The notes below the pieces were generated by a model. That model searched no databases, had not been told where the DNA came from, and saw only the letters and a program-made list of their open reading frames with translations. From contig OY294045.1 of assembly GCA_958510825.1 (NCBI GenBank), forward strand, positions 14,125,916-14,189,915: a stretch of 64,000 bases of DNA, written 5' to 3'. Below are positions 34,430 through 45,478 of the stretch, piece after piece; within the stretch, counting starts at the first letter, position 1, and each line of letters opens with the position of its first letter. Made by a program: the position numbers and the translations under genes. The stretch is from Brachypterus glaber (taxonomy: Eukaryota > Arthropoda > Insecta > Coleoptera > Kateretidae).

Positions 34430-34795
34430 ATTATATTATTGAAAGCGTCTGCGCTAGAATATTATACGGTAGTTTCGATTTTCCCAAAATCGTCAAAAAA
34501 CGTCCTAGAAAAACAATTCTAGGATACAAATGTGTTTCATGAAAAAATAAGAAACTTTGAAAATGCCCGTCTGTACGTCCGCCCGTCCATCTGTCGATGT
34601 CACGATTTTTGTAGACACGATAACTCCAGAACGAGTTATCCGATCGACTCGACATTCTAGGAAAAATCAAGTTCTGTGAAGGTAAGATCCCTATTATTTT
34701 TCAAAGTAATCCCCCCAAAAACAAAAAAAGTTATGGGAGGTTAAACTTTTTTAAAAAATAAAAAAGTATAATTTTCAAAAAAAAAAAATTAAATT
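34430..34795 (+). repeat. Dispersed repeat with GTCCGTC core, copy C
   Basis: Closest relative of 30070-30432; keeps GTCTGTACGTCCGCCCGTCC, ACGATAACTCCAGAACGAGT and TATCCGATCGACTCGAC. Confidence 0.75.
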
Positions 34796-34849
34796 TTTTG
34801 TTTTTCGCAAAAAGAAAAAAGTATATATACTATAGTCAATCTATTTTCA

Positions 34850-35115
34850 GGGATATGGATATCTACGTTAGAAATTATAAAAACCTGGTTGAGGAAGTTA
34901 GAAATTATAAGGAACCTGGTTACGGTCGGAAAAACTTTTTACTGGTTACTGCAACCATAAATTTGGTAAGGGCAAAAATAGAACTTATTGTGGTTACCAG
35001 AAGAATCTGGTAAGCACAATAATTAATTTGTCATGTTGCCCTAATCCAATATGTAAAAACTAGAAGAATTGTCAATCCCTATAACTATTGATCTGGTTAA
35101 TCCAACCAGATTTTT
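34850..35115. repeat. Segment rich in CTGGTTA / TAACCAG words
   Basis: AACCTGGTT, ACTGGTTAC, GTTACCAG and CTGGTTAATCCAACCAG recur in both orientations. ATTGTGGTTACCAG and CTGGTAAGCACAAT (34988-35023) form a near-perfect hairpin. It is probably a degraded inverted-repeat element; the 71-codon frame is not convincing. Confidence 0.4.
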
Positions 35116-35139
35116 TTTCCATGTTTTTTTTTAATATAT

Positions 35140-35297
35140 ATTTATAAACCAAAACATAATCTAGTTAAAAAGTTTAGTTTTGACAGATTCATAGCTTATT
35201 GGATCTATAATTATAATCAAGTGTATCATATTTTTGGTAACTTTAGAAATAACGCCAAAAATTGCCCCATACGTCTTAAGTGGCCCACCCTGTATTT
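35140..35297. mobile_element. Solo end of the TACAGGGCGGGCC element family
   Basis: Matches the right end of the 38760-40151 element: CTAGTTAAAA, TAGCTTATTGG, CTTTAGAAATAACGCC, TACGTCTTAAGTGGCCCACC and CTGTA. The left half is absent. Confidence 0.75.
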
Positions 35298-35589
35298 GTG
35301 TAACCTATTTTTTTATTTTAATTTAATTAAACATATAGTGTTATACAATATTACTTTTATAGCCATTAAATACTCTGTAATTTACTAATTTACCAAATAA
35401 AGTTTACTTTCTTTAATTGGATTTCAACATTTTGATATAAAAAATGAAAATTTTAAAAAACAAAAACAAGAAGGAAATACATATCTGCATTTATGAAATC
35501 AGTACAAGCCAAAAGCTTATTTGGAACTCTCGATGACTCTGGAGTAAATTATACCTAAATAAATAAATAAATAAATAAATATTATTTTT

Positions 35590-36290
35590 TAATAAAATAA
35601 ATACTTTTCTCAAAAAAAAATGAACCGACTTCTATATCTCTAAAAAGTAAAAAATAAAAAAATACTTAAGTCGGAGCCAATTTCACCATTCCCTAAATTA
35701 ATTACTAACAATTATTTTTTTATTATTTTATTATTGTTTTCTGTGAAATTGGCACCTACTTTTTTACTTTTTAGAGACAGAAGCCCACAACTTCAACCAA
35801 CCTTATTTTAAACGAAATACTTGTTATACTTTAAGCGTTAAGTTATAATCAAATAACGCCTTATTGTAAAATCACAAAACTTATCATTTTCTTTTGGTAT
35901 TGAAATATTACAGGTCCAGAGAATCATGTTTAGCGGAATTTAAAAGATTTTCAGTGTGCCGTAATATTTGAGTGACCCCTTAATCAAGTTATCCGGCTTA
36001 TTCGAATTATCCGATATTTCTCTAAAAATTTGGTTAGTAGTAGAACCAAATTAAGCCGTTTTTAAGTGAAATTGGTTAAAATGATTAGATGTATCTTAAT
36101 TATTCGGCTTACCCGGCATTATCCAAGCGTCAAATTAACACGGGACCACCTCATGAATGCCCTCTTTAAGTTGCAAAAAGTTTCATTAAATTCCGTTCAT
36201 TCGTTCTAAAGTTATGCGGGAACAAACATAAAAAAAACAAAGTCACACGTCGAATTGATAACCTCATTTTTGGAAGTCGGTTAAAAATAT
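35590..36290 (-). repeat. Dispersed insect repeat (AACCGACTT family), copy 2
   Basis: Inverted relative to 10540-11490: ACGTCGAATTGATAACCTC, GTTATGCGGGAACAAACAT, CCTCATGAATGCCCTCTTTA, TTATCCGGCTTA and the ACCGACTTCT / CTCTAAAAAGTAAAA block are all shared. It ends at GAAGTCGGTT. Confidence 0.75.
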
Positions 36291-36640
36291 AAACAAAATT
36301 AATCCTATCAATAAATAATTAGCTAATTAACATACTAATTTCTTATTTAGCAAATGCGTGCAGCAAAATGATTTATTTGATTAAAAGATTAAAATTTAAT
36401 TTAAATTTAAATACACTAATAGATTAAGAAGCATTTTAAATTTCCTAAAAAACATTTTATTTCGCAAAAACCGCGTAACTTTAAATTCGTAGCAACATTT
36501 TATTATTTTTAAATACTTAAAAGTATTGAAAAAAAACACGTATGTCACGTGATCTTTTATTGATCAAGGGACTTAAAGGACTAAGGTTGGTATTTTGATT
36601 CCTTCATACATTTTGTTTAGCAGGGTGTGCCGACAATATC
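36291..36640. other. AT-rich spacer
   Basis: Nothing recognised. Confidence 0.5.
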
Positions 36641-37085
36641 ACACTATGCGGGCCATAGGCCGGACATCGGGTAAAAAACAAAAATTAAAAAATAAGGGTT
36701 TAAAGTAAAAAATTTTTCATGATTTTTTTATACTCAATAATTAGCTAAATGTTTGATTTTTATTCGAAAAAGCCAAATTTATTAGCCAAAATTATAATTT
36801 TACGAGTTATACAAATTTATCAGAAATTTTCAAAACTTCGGATTAAAATTTAATTAATAAATATCTTTCTTGTACACTAAATTGTATTAATCATTAAAAA
36901 TAAATAAAATTTATTTTTAAAGTTTTCCAGATTTACCAGATTTCCAGATTTTTTTCCAAAAACGAAAAGCTAAAAGGCATTCTCGTACCCGAAAATGGCT
37001 GCATACCAAATTTTATCAAAATCCTTACTACCGTTTTCAAGAAAAATATAATGTTCGGCTTACGGCTTCGTTCCATAGTGCATCA
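36637..37085. mobile_element. Transib-like element, copy 2 (short)
   Basis: The element is 36642-37080 (439 bp). The left end (CACTATGCGGGCCATAGGCC) has lost the GGAACGAA part; the right end TTCGTTCCATAGTG is intact. The next bases, GGACATCGGGTAAAAA and AAATAAGGGTTTAAA, match the 12134 element, as do the right-hand CTAAAAGGC, CTCGTACC and ACCGTTTTCAAGAAA. Flanks TATCA and CATCA differ at one base, still compatible with a 5-bp duplication. Confidence 0.65.
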
Positions 37086-37099
37086 GTGAGAGTTAAAAT

Positions 37100-37640
37100 A
37101 ACTTTTATTTAAATATAATTTTTTGAAATCGGGTTATAAATATGTGAGATGTGCTAAAAAAACCTTTTACTGCTTAACAATGCGTTTTAGGAAAACGTTG
37201 TTTATAATATTTTTTGACCAATTTAAAATTATCTTTTATACTAGTGCTAAATTAACCAAATACAATAATAATTGCCTTAATTATAAACAAAAAACGCTAA
37301 AAATAGGATTTTTACCCTATTTTTACCCCCATCGTTAACCCCCAAAATATAATCAGCTCTACAGAATACGATAAGAAACAATATGCAAAAAACCGCAAGT
37401 CGATATCTCTTACAGAAATGGAGTTAGAGAGTTTACACCTAGACAGACAGACAGACAGACAGACGGACGAAAAAATTTTTTTTACTGATTTCGACTCAGA
37501 ATGGTCTAAAGTGTCGAGAAATGTGAAAAAAACGTGGTCAAAGATTTTGACTTTTTGGCGAAGATTTCAATACATCGGCACTCTTAGTAGCACTAAGTGC
37601 CGATGTAATAATTTGACATATTGTCAGTTTTACATATAAT
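37100..37640 (+). repeat. Dispersed element with terminal hairpin, copy 1
   Basis: Same sequence as 52560-53100 in opposite orientation: ATGCGTTTTAGGAAAACGTT, AACCAAATACAATAATAATT, an AGACAGAC run (37440-37465) and TTTCGACTCAGAATGGTCTA. It ends in a hairpin ACATCGGCACT / AAGTGCCGATGT (37573-37607). Helitron-like ends also finish in hairpins, but I see no CTRR tail to support that. Confidence 0.75.
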
Positions 37641-38000
37641 GCGTGAATGAGAATAATGTTAAATAACAGTAACTGCTGTTATATGAAGCTGGAAGAAATA
37701 AAAAACTAGCAAATATAGAGGTTCCAGATCTGCAGAAGCAAGAAGTCTCACCAAGATGGTTATTTTTATGTTAATATTCCTTCTATTTACAAAATTAATG
37801 GATAGCCCCTAGAACATGCATTTAATGTTAAAAAATCGAAAACTTGCTCTCCTGAAAAATTACGTTTTTGTGACATGGTGTCGTTTACCTCCGGGGTCGA
37901 GATATAATAAATAATAAACTGAAAAAACATTTAGAATATTTAATCATATAAAACTTTTAAACACAATATTTAGTTTATGGAAAATAAAACTTTAAACTCC
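37641..38000. other. AT-rich spacer
   Basis: Nothing recognised. Confidence 0.5.
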
Positions 38001-38141
38001 TTAGGGCCACTTGCACCAACTTTTGGTCTGGGATTATCTCAGCTAAACCAAGTTTAAGTTAAAAATGCTGCGTTCTGATTGGTCGGCCGTCAATTTAATC
38101 CAAGTTTAAAGTTAAACCATCATTGGTGCAAGTGACCCTTA
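38001..38141. mobile_element. Harbinger-like MITE with TTA duplication
   Basis: The element is 38004-38138 (135 bp). Ends are GGGCCACTTGCACCAA and TTGGTGCAAGTGACCC (one mismatch), with TTA on both sides. Three-base TTA/TAA duplications and GGGCC-type ends are typical of PIF/Harbinger. An inner palindromic part includes CCAAGTTTAA twice. Confidence 0.75.
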
Positions 38142-38755
38142 GTAGTGAAATTTATAATTTGTGAAAATTATGATTTTCGTTTAAAAAAGGTTCTTTTGCT
38201 GCATAAAAATTTCCAATCTAGGAATTATCAACGGTGGTTTTCGACCCAGGAAAGTTTGTATCGTTTATAGCCTGAACTGCGTCTCGTAAAGAGTGTTCTT
38301 TTAAATAATTAAGTAAATTTTCACTTCCTTCTTTCCGAGCCTGCACGCCTTTTAACCTCCTGTATCCATTTTTCCTTCAATCTTAACAAAACTCTCCGAA
38401 TCATTAAAAGTTGCCGAATCAACTTGCTCACATCCTGCTTCCAATAACCCAATAGCTTGAGCTTTCTTAATAATTTAATTGATGCATTTCTAATTATGTA
38501 CTTAATTAAATTAAATACTTTATTGATTATGTACTTTATAATAATTATAAATAATTTTGACAAATATTGTCAACATTGGCAACTGCATTGTTTGTAAACA
38601 ATTATTCAATTTACACAACTAGATTTTCTATCTTGTTTTTTTTTTGTATCCAACTGTACTACTATATAAAAGCTGTATTTTTATTAATATAAATTTGAAG
38701 TATTACAGTTTACGTAAGTAAGATGATACTTAATTGCTAGTTACGTTTTTATATA
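38142..38755. other. AT-rich stretch with an 80-codon minus frame
   Basis: The minus frame 38321-38563 is Lys/Ile/Leu-rich with no recognisable motif. In sequence this A/T-rich I do not support it. Confidence 0.4.
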
Positions 38756-38759
38756 AGTA

Positions 38760-40151
38760 TACAGGGCGGGCCATCTAAGACGTACAGGGCGTTTTTTGGA
38801 GTTATTTCTAAAGCTGCCAATTTAAAATTGATACTATTGATTATAGACCCAATAAGCTATAAATCTGACTAAACAAAATTTTTTAACTAGCTTTGGTTTT
38901 GGAGTTACGGTCATATGAAACTGAATTTAATTGGTCAACTTTAGTTAAAACTTCTAAAATCTGAAAAACTGTTGCATCTTTTCATAACTAATAACGTTAG
39001 TTTTAAGACAAAAAACTGAAATTAAAAAATAGTTATTTTTAAAATTTTTTAACAGTGTATGAGTTGAACGCAAGTAGATAAAGCTTGCTGTAACACTTTA
39101 CTAAATCTTGTAAAATGACAATTCACTTGTCAGTGGTTTGAATAATTTTGAAAATGTTAGTTTTTTATTTATGAACAAGAAAAATACTTAATAATTATAA
39201 TAAATAAATAGATATTTAGTAAAATAAAATAATAGCATGTATTAGGAAGTTACAGTTTGTAAACCATGGTTTGGCGAAAAATTATTATTCAGTGAGAAGT
39301 TTTAAAATTATAACTTGGAAGTGATAAAAGATTATAAATAAGCAAGAAAAGCCTGGTGCATGTTTATTTTTCATAAAAATGGTGCAGTTTTACCTCGAGT
39401 TTTACTTAAATTTGGGTTTTACTTGTCTCGGAAGCCAAGAGATACAAGAGTTAATACAATGAACTAAATTATACTTCTAATTGCTTAACTTAAATAAAAA
39501 TTCAAATACGTATTTATTTAGTTTATTTATTTGTTTTTAGTTATAAATTTATTGTGTAGACCTTATTTTTATAAAAGTTCTTAAAACGTTCAAAAACTAC
39601 ATGTATTCAAATTATGCTGGTTGGTGATAAAATTCAGAAGCACTTTTAACTGATTCCTATTTTTTAATCCATTTTTCACTAATTTATCAAAAAAATAAGT
39701 TTATTTTTTAATTTCGAACATAGTTATTGCGAAAGAAAAAGTCAGTTGACATCATAGGTAAAATAAATTGACATTTATGAAAGACTCACGATTAGAAAAA
39801 TTTTATCACAGCAAACTAAATAAAATCATTTTATTTAAATACACTGTGAGAAAATTTTAAAATTATTAATTTTTCAATTTAGATTTTTTGTTTAAAAAAT
39901 TGAGTTACTAGTTACAAAAAGTATTGAACGTTAAAGAAAAAGCAAATATTTTTAGATTTTCAAGTTTTTAACTAAACTTTATCATTGAAATTCAGTTTCA
40001 TATGGCCGCAACTCCAAAATAAAAGCTAGTTAAAATGTTTTGTTTGGTCAGACTAATAGCTTATTGGGTCTATAATCAATAGTTTTAATTTTAATAGCTT
40101 TAGAAATAAAGCCAAAAAATTCCCTATACGTCTTAGATGGCCCGCCCTGTA
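38760..40151. mobile_element. Inverted-repeat element, TACAGGGCGGGCC ends, 1392 bp
   Basis: Left end TACAGGGCGGGCCATCTAAG; right end is the complement CTTAGATGGCCCGCCCTGTA; TA flanks. Arms share ATAGACCCAATAAGCTAT, AACTAGCTTT, GTCATATGAAACTGAATTT and complements for about 190 bp. The middle holds A/T-rich sequence with no transposase frame. Confidence 0.85.
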
Positions 40152-40346
40152 TATACCAGTTACACTATTTAATAGCAGTTAAACTAGTAAAAAGAAATTG
40201 GAAAATAATGGGCGCGCCAGAATATTTCATACCGCTTATTATTATCCTGTATCATAATTCATTAAAAATATGTAGGATATTGAATTTACATATCGATACA
40301 CACAAAGAAATTATTACTAAAAACAAGTGTATATCGTCGCCTGCCT

Positions 40347-40565
40347 TACAAAGGGGCTTATCTCAAAAAATTGCTAAATTGAGTTACACCCTTAGGTGGC
40401 ATCAAAACAGTAACCTGTAGCTATTCTGAATAATAATAAATTAATAATAATATATTATATTATTATTAATCAGAATAGCTGCAGGTTACTGTTTTGAGAT
40501 AAGCCCCTTTGTAAGGATATTATCAAAAATCACAAAAAATGAGATAAGCCCCTTTGCAAAAGAGG
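40347..40565. repeat. Nested inverted repeats with a GGGGCTTATCTC motif
   Basis: CTTACAAAGGGGCTTATCTC (40347 on) pairs with its complement at 40497-40516. Inside it CAAAACAGTAACCTGTAGCT (40403) pairs with the complement ending at 40496, around an AATAAT loop. GAGATAAGCCCCTTTG then occurs a third time at about 40540. Confidence 0.8.
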
Positions 40566-40569
40566 TCCG

Positions 40570-41960
40570 ACAATATTATTCACATCCGTATTATTCAGAA
40601 CAAGAGGCTCTGTAGTTTGTAAATCCGCAAACATAATAAGTACTTGAATGAAATGTTTTGCGTGATTAACCCTCCGTTAACCAGATAGGGGTCTGACAAA
40701 CCCAATTAAGTTTATTTTAAACAAAAAATAAATTTAGTCTAATTCTATGGGCAAGTCCGCTCGTCTATCTTCCTAAAACACTTCAAAGGCTCATTCCGTG
40801 TATTGAGCTCAGCTGTGAGAAAATGTCCCAAATTTATTTTCACATTTTACACTTTTTTTGAGGTAAAATATGCTAGATATTGCCTATAATTTATTACCAA
40901 GTTACTATTTTATACATATTTTGCTAGCTGAAACTTATTTCAGCTAGAAAACTATTTGTTGCTGGCTGACTAACATTATTTATTCATTTGGGGGTAAATT
41001 CAGCAAAGGGAGGCTTATTGACATTTTAATGGACACCCTGTAGTTTTTTTCAGAAGTAAACATAAACTCTGAACATATAGAAGAATACCTAAAAAAAAGA
41101 GCTCTTTAAAAAAAAATCTAAGTGTATTTTTTTCCAGCCTTCATTAACCTCATGTGTCAATTTTTAGCATTTTTACCGCATAAAAAATCCGTTTTATTTT
41201 TGTAGGGCATAAAAATTGAGAATATTCTTTTATAATCCAGAAAAACTTTTTTGTTCCATAAACGCCTAATATCAAAGTTTGTATAACCTTAAAAAAATAA
41301 AAACCCTTCACGTGATTTTCTATTTAAAAAAGAGCAGGGCTAAATATTAAAAAAAAATCTAAAACAAAAAACAGTGTTGTTTTTTCACCTAAAGGAGCCA
41401 TTTTGAGGGGTGAGACCCAAACAATTCCGTAGGTCCTGGCCTCCTGGGCACCGTAATACTTATATTATGTACTTTATAAAGGGCCCACTACTTTAGACCC
41501 ACCCCCAAAAGTTTAACATTAAATCACAATTATCAATAAAAATTTAAATATTTATTATTTATAAATATGTAAATTAATTTTAGGCGCCTAACAAGAAATT
41601 CTTCTATTTGTAATGTGACACACATAAAAATATGCGTATATGTGTCTGATCAAAGTCAATAAAATATTTCTTTGAATTGAAATTAGCAAATTTTCATATA
41701 TATTATAATAATTATTATATAAAAATTCTTTGTTTTGTAAATAATTTTTCGCTTTTTAAAGGACCCCGAATATTTCTTATGGAAATTTAAATTGATATCA
41801 GTCCAATTGGGTACTTAATCATAGAAGCCTAAAAACTGAGAGTTATTAAGAGTTATAAGATTCTCAGAACTTATTCTTATAGTTTTTGTTATGCTTTTTC
41901 CGAATAATTTAATTATTAATTATTTTTCACTTGTTTTATTTTATTATGACCCCCACCCCC
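40570..41960. other. Intergenic stretch, nothing firm
   Basis: A lone transposon-like tip (GGACACCCTGTAG, 41030-41042) and a GC-richer patch at 41410-41510 are visible. No gene. Confidence 0.4.
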
Positions 41961-41961
41961 T

Positions 41962-41992
41962 AGGAGCGTTTCGTAATACTTGAACGTTCCCT
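41962..41992. mobile_element. Solo end of the GGGAACGTTCAAG element family
   Basis: CGTAATACTTGAACGTTCCC followed by TTA matches the ends of the 50484-50701 element. Confidence 0.55.
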
Positions 41993-42470
41993 TATAAATA
42001 TATTTCAAATATTGAAAACTTTAAAATTCATTTTTTATGAAAAAACAAATATTTGTGATTAAAAATTAACAATTTTTTTAACATACTCAAAAGTATTGTG
42101 GATCTAACAGCTTATAAACAAATAAATATGTTATGTGCGGGCTCCTTTGTATAAAACTTTCACACCAAGATAAGTGTCTGACATTGAAATAATATTGAAA
42201 GGCAAAAAAAATAATTTTAAAAATATAATAAAATTACCAAACAAATAATTTTCTTGGACAAAAGTTCAATTCTTTAAATAAATTTAAAATTGGCATAATT
42301 GACCTTCTGGAGAAACCCAAAGAATTTACACTGAGAAAAGCAAATCTGCACTGATTCAATTTTTTTTTGTAAATAAGCGTTTAGTTTTTTTTTTCTTTAT
42401 TTTTAACGCAGTTTACTTGCTTTTTTTAATAAAGTAGTAACGACTGAATCATACAAATGGAAAAAGAATA

Positions 42471-42545
42471 GGATGAAGACGAAGAAGAAGAAGAAGTACA
42501 AGAAGAAAAAAAAAAAAGAAAAAAGAAGAGCAAGAAAAATAATAA
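42471..42545. repeat. Purine-rich GAA/GAAA tract
   Basis: Imperfect (GAA)n with AAAA runs. Confidence 0.9.
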
Positions 42546-42790
42546 TAAGTTGTTCACATTCACTAAGGTTATACATTAACTCACTCCCCGTAGAAGCTCA
42601 TAAATACATCGGGAATAACTTTGTGTAATATTATGACTTTGGTTTACGTGAATGTGAATGTATAACTTTTAGGTGAACTAGAGAATCGACATCCAGTAGC
42701 CTACTGCAGTGTGATGGGCTGGTCAAAAGTTAATTATAATTTTTAATTAATAACTTCTTTTATCTATACATTTTTATATTTTTACTTTTA

Positions 42791-43525
42791 TACAGCCTGT
42801 TCCAGAACTCGCGTACCGAAATTTAAGAGGTGATTCTACATCCAAAAATATGAAAAAAAGTTTCTATAAAGGTTGGTCCGGAAATGAGCCCTAAGGGAGC
42901 TACGGCCCTTCGAAGATGACGTATTGAATGGGGAACAAAAAAAAGCACCAATAAAATTTTAATGCTGCAGGGTGATTCTTCATTTAAAACTGAGCAAAAA
43001 AGTATTATACACCAAAACACCAAAATTTAATATTAAAGGAGTAATAGCCTTTTAAAAAGTAACGTTTTTGGTGGCACTAAATGTTACTTCCTCTTAATTG
43101 CATTTTTTTTTATAACGGTTGCTCCTACAGTGTTACACTATATGATATTTTATATGTATTTTTACTCTAGAAATCTATATTTTTTACAACAAATCCAAAA
43201 AACATACACATAGAAAAGTTTGGAGCAAAAATGTTTTAAGCCTCATATATTTTGTCCGTCTGGGCACGCCTCTGGATAAATTAAAAAAATAAATTAACAT
43301 AAACTTATTGCCCTTATTAATACTAGTATACATGCAAAAGCTCGCCGCTCTAGCTTAAACGGTACCCGAGTTATTAATTAAAAACCTTATTTTTATTACA
43401 ATTTTAAAGGGCCCTAGATCCCTTAGGGCTCATTTCCGGACCATCCTTTATAGGAACTTTTTTTATATTTTTGGATCTAGAATCACCTCTTAAACTTTGG
43501 CATGCCAGTTATGGACCACCCTGTA
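42791..43525. mobile_element. Inverted-repeat element related to 30437-31139
   Basis: Ends TACAGCCTGTTCCAGAACTC and the complement of TACAGGGTGGTCCATAACTG are diverged. The next part (TTTAAGAGGTGATTCTA, TTCTATAAAGGTTGGTCCGG, AAATGAGCCCTAAGGGAGCT) is well conserved in both arms. The interior matches the 30437 element. There is no transposase frame. Confidence 0.8.
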
Positions 43526-43604
43526 TTTTAATTAATATAATATTTTGTAATTTTTAATTACTTACATTGTTATAAACAATTTGTTAATTGTACATATCGA
43601 TACC

Positions 43605-43969
43605 CCCAAGCAACAAAGCCGTAACTCATATATTGTCATTTTTCACGACAGCTAAATTTCTAAAAAAATTTTTTGTTATTTAAGGATGGGTAAATGATTG
43701 AAGTGGAAAAGGAAGTCATGTGATACATCATTTGAAAGCTTATAAAATTCTCTATTTAACTGTTTAAGTATTTATTGTTTTTTTATTGTTTGTTTGTGAT
43801 AATATTCAAGTTTAGAATTTCTTACTTTAGTGATTTTAGGTAAACTTTTGCTTAAAGTGGCTTGTGGAGAAATCTAAGTAGTACCACCATGTGTGTCTTT
43901 TTTCAAGGCGTTTACCTATGAGTATAACTCAAAATGGGTCTAACTTGAGTTACATCCTTGTTGCTTGGG
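43605..43969. mobile_element. Inverted-repeat MITE, CCCAAGCAACAA ends
   Basis: Left CCCAAGCAACAAAGCCGTAA and right TTACATCCTTGTTGCTTGGG are inverted with three mismatches. The inner segment 43715-43775 (GTCATGTGATACATCATTTG, AAAGCTTATAAAATTCTCTA) closely matches 4217-4275 in the foldback at 4058, although the ends of the two elements differ. Confidence 0.7.
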
Positions 43970-44104
43970 AGTGTCGATATATTTATATTTTTTAAATTGT
44001 AAACTTGACTTAAGTACTTATTTTTAAATCACTTTAGCTTAGTAAGATATTCTAGTAAGTGGATTACTTGGGTAAGATATTTTTTCTACTACTGCTTTAG
44101 AATG

Positions 44105-44255
44105 TAAGCAAATACACACACTCTTCAAACACAGAATGAATCCATTCTAGCTCTAGATACGGTATGAATATTCCGTATCAAGTGTGCGAATGAGCACATG
44201 TAGTGCCATCTCTTGTTTATGAAAGTAAAGAAAACTGTAGCAAAATTAGCAACAA

Positions 44256-44299
<44 letters not shown>

Positions 44300-44800
44300 C
44301 CATGAAACATTGAATAATTTAATGTAATTTAAAGTTTTGCGTTAAAATTACGTAAAATTTATTAGTTTTTCTTAATATTTGACCAGTTTTTTATCAATTT
44401 AGTTCAAAAAATTAAAACTGCTCCATCTATTGTTAAATATTTAAACCTGATATCTGTCACAAAAATCTGACATAAGCTTCAATTTTTTGCATTATAATTT
44501 GTAAATAGGTGCTAAATAAAATAAATAAAAATCTTTTTTAAGTACTGATTTGATAAAATTATTAAATAACATTAATTGCTTCATTTAATAATATGTGTTT
44601 TGTTGCTTTTACAATGTTGAGTAGCAAAAAACATTGTTTTTAACCTTGTCCGCAGTTTAAAGCCGTACAGTGTTTCATATTTGCAGTCGAAGAAAAAGTA
44701 TAGACTACAACACGTATGGAATAGTCATTCCGAGCTCGCGGCACCGTCATACTCGCCTGCCGCGCGGAATATTGTCTATTCCATACTAGTTATAGAATAT
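44105..44800 (-). mobile_element. Dispersed element, copy 2, abutting the ribozyme array
   Basis: Inverted copy of 22925-23545. It carries an extra GC-rich piece of about 50 bp at 44732-44781 (GAGCTCGCGGCACC, TCGCCTGCCGCGCGG) that splits CATTCC/ATAC of the other copy. Its end (TAGTTATAGAAT) lies only some 20 bp from the inverted partial unit of the satellite. Confidence 0.8.
44264..44298. repeat. (TA)n microsatellite
   Basis: About 17 TA units; the sister copy has a shorter ATAT tract at 23370. Confidence 0.95.
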
Positions 44801-44816
44801 ACTATACTAAATATTT

Positions 44817-45029
44817 TAATAAACTAAATTAAATTGTTTGATATTTACAAATTTAAAAAATCTATATAAAACATTTTACTATTCCTTAAAACGACTTTTG
44901 TTTGATTAACGCAGTCGTCCCTCCGAAGTGACTGATCGATTTCGTGCTTTTTAGCACTCTTCAGAGCCACATATCGGTAGTAGGGACAACTACGAAAATC
45001 AAATCCTTTCCATATATCTCTATATAGAG
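44817..45029 (-). repeat. Inverted partial satellite unit at the array edge
   Basis: About 213 bp of the satellite unit in reverse orientation, from the TTAATTTAGTTTATTA side to the palindrome CTCTATATAGAG (45018-45029), including a full ribozyme (44914-44990). Its outer 110 bp (44817-44926) can pair with the first 110 bp of the direct array (45034-45145), leaving the reversed ribozyme as loop. Confidence 0.9.
44914..44990 (-). ncRNA. Type I hammerhead ribozyme, inverted copy, intact core
   Basis: Same 77-nt fold as the direct copies, read on the minus strand, with core CUGAAGA, stem II GUGCU/AGCAC, then GAAAUCGAUC. Predicted cleavage is between 44934 and 44933. It is the only copy facing left. 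Confidence 0.85.
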
Positions 45030-45401
45030 TATAAGGGACGACTGCGTTAATCAAACAAAAGTCGTTTTAAGGAATAGTAAAATGTTTTATATAGATTTTT
45101 TAAATTTGTAAATATCAAACAATTTAATTTAGTTTATTAATTCAGATACCACTGTAAAAGGTGACCTCCTAGCGTTTAGGATTCAATTGGCAGCAATGTC
45201 CACCGTGGCATTGATTAATCTGCCCCCTATCGACAGCGTGCAATAGGTTCTTGAAACCAATAACTGCTTCCTTTTTTGGACTGTCGATAGGTTTATCCAG
45301 TCTCTGCTTTTAGCAGTAGATGTCGCTAGCTGTTTTTGCTTTTCCTTACAACGATTTTTAAACTCTATATAGAGATATATGGAAAAGATTTGATTTTCGT
45401 A

Positions 45402-45478
45402 GTTGTCCCTACTACCGATATGTGGCTCGGAAGAGTGCTAAAAAGCACGAAATCGATCAGTCACTTCGGAGGGACGAC
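45402..45478 (+). ncRNA. Hammerhead ribozyme, unit 1, core mutated
   Basis: The core reads CGGAAGA instead of CUGAAGA, so the U of the conserved uridine turn (position 4) is G. All stems are kept. Loss of this base should largely abolish cleavage (expected site 45458/45459). Confidence 0.7.

Noticed and set aside
37573..37607. Helitron 3' end
   Set aside because: There is a hairpin, but no CTRR end and no TC start could be shown.
38321..38563. Lys/Arg-rich 80-codon minus protein
   Set aside because: No motif, no splice or promoter evidence, and A/T-biased codons.
44845..45054. 69-codon minus frame
   Set aside because: Lies across the inverted and direct satellite units and is not kept as a protein in the other units.
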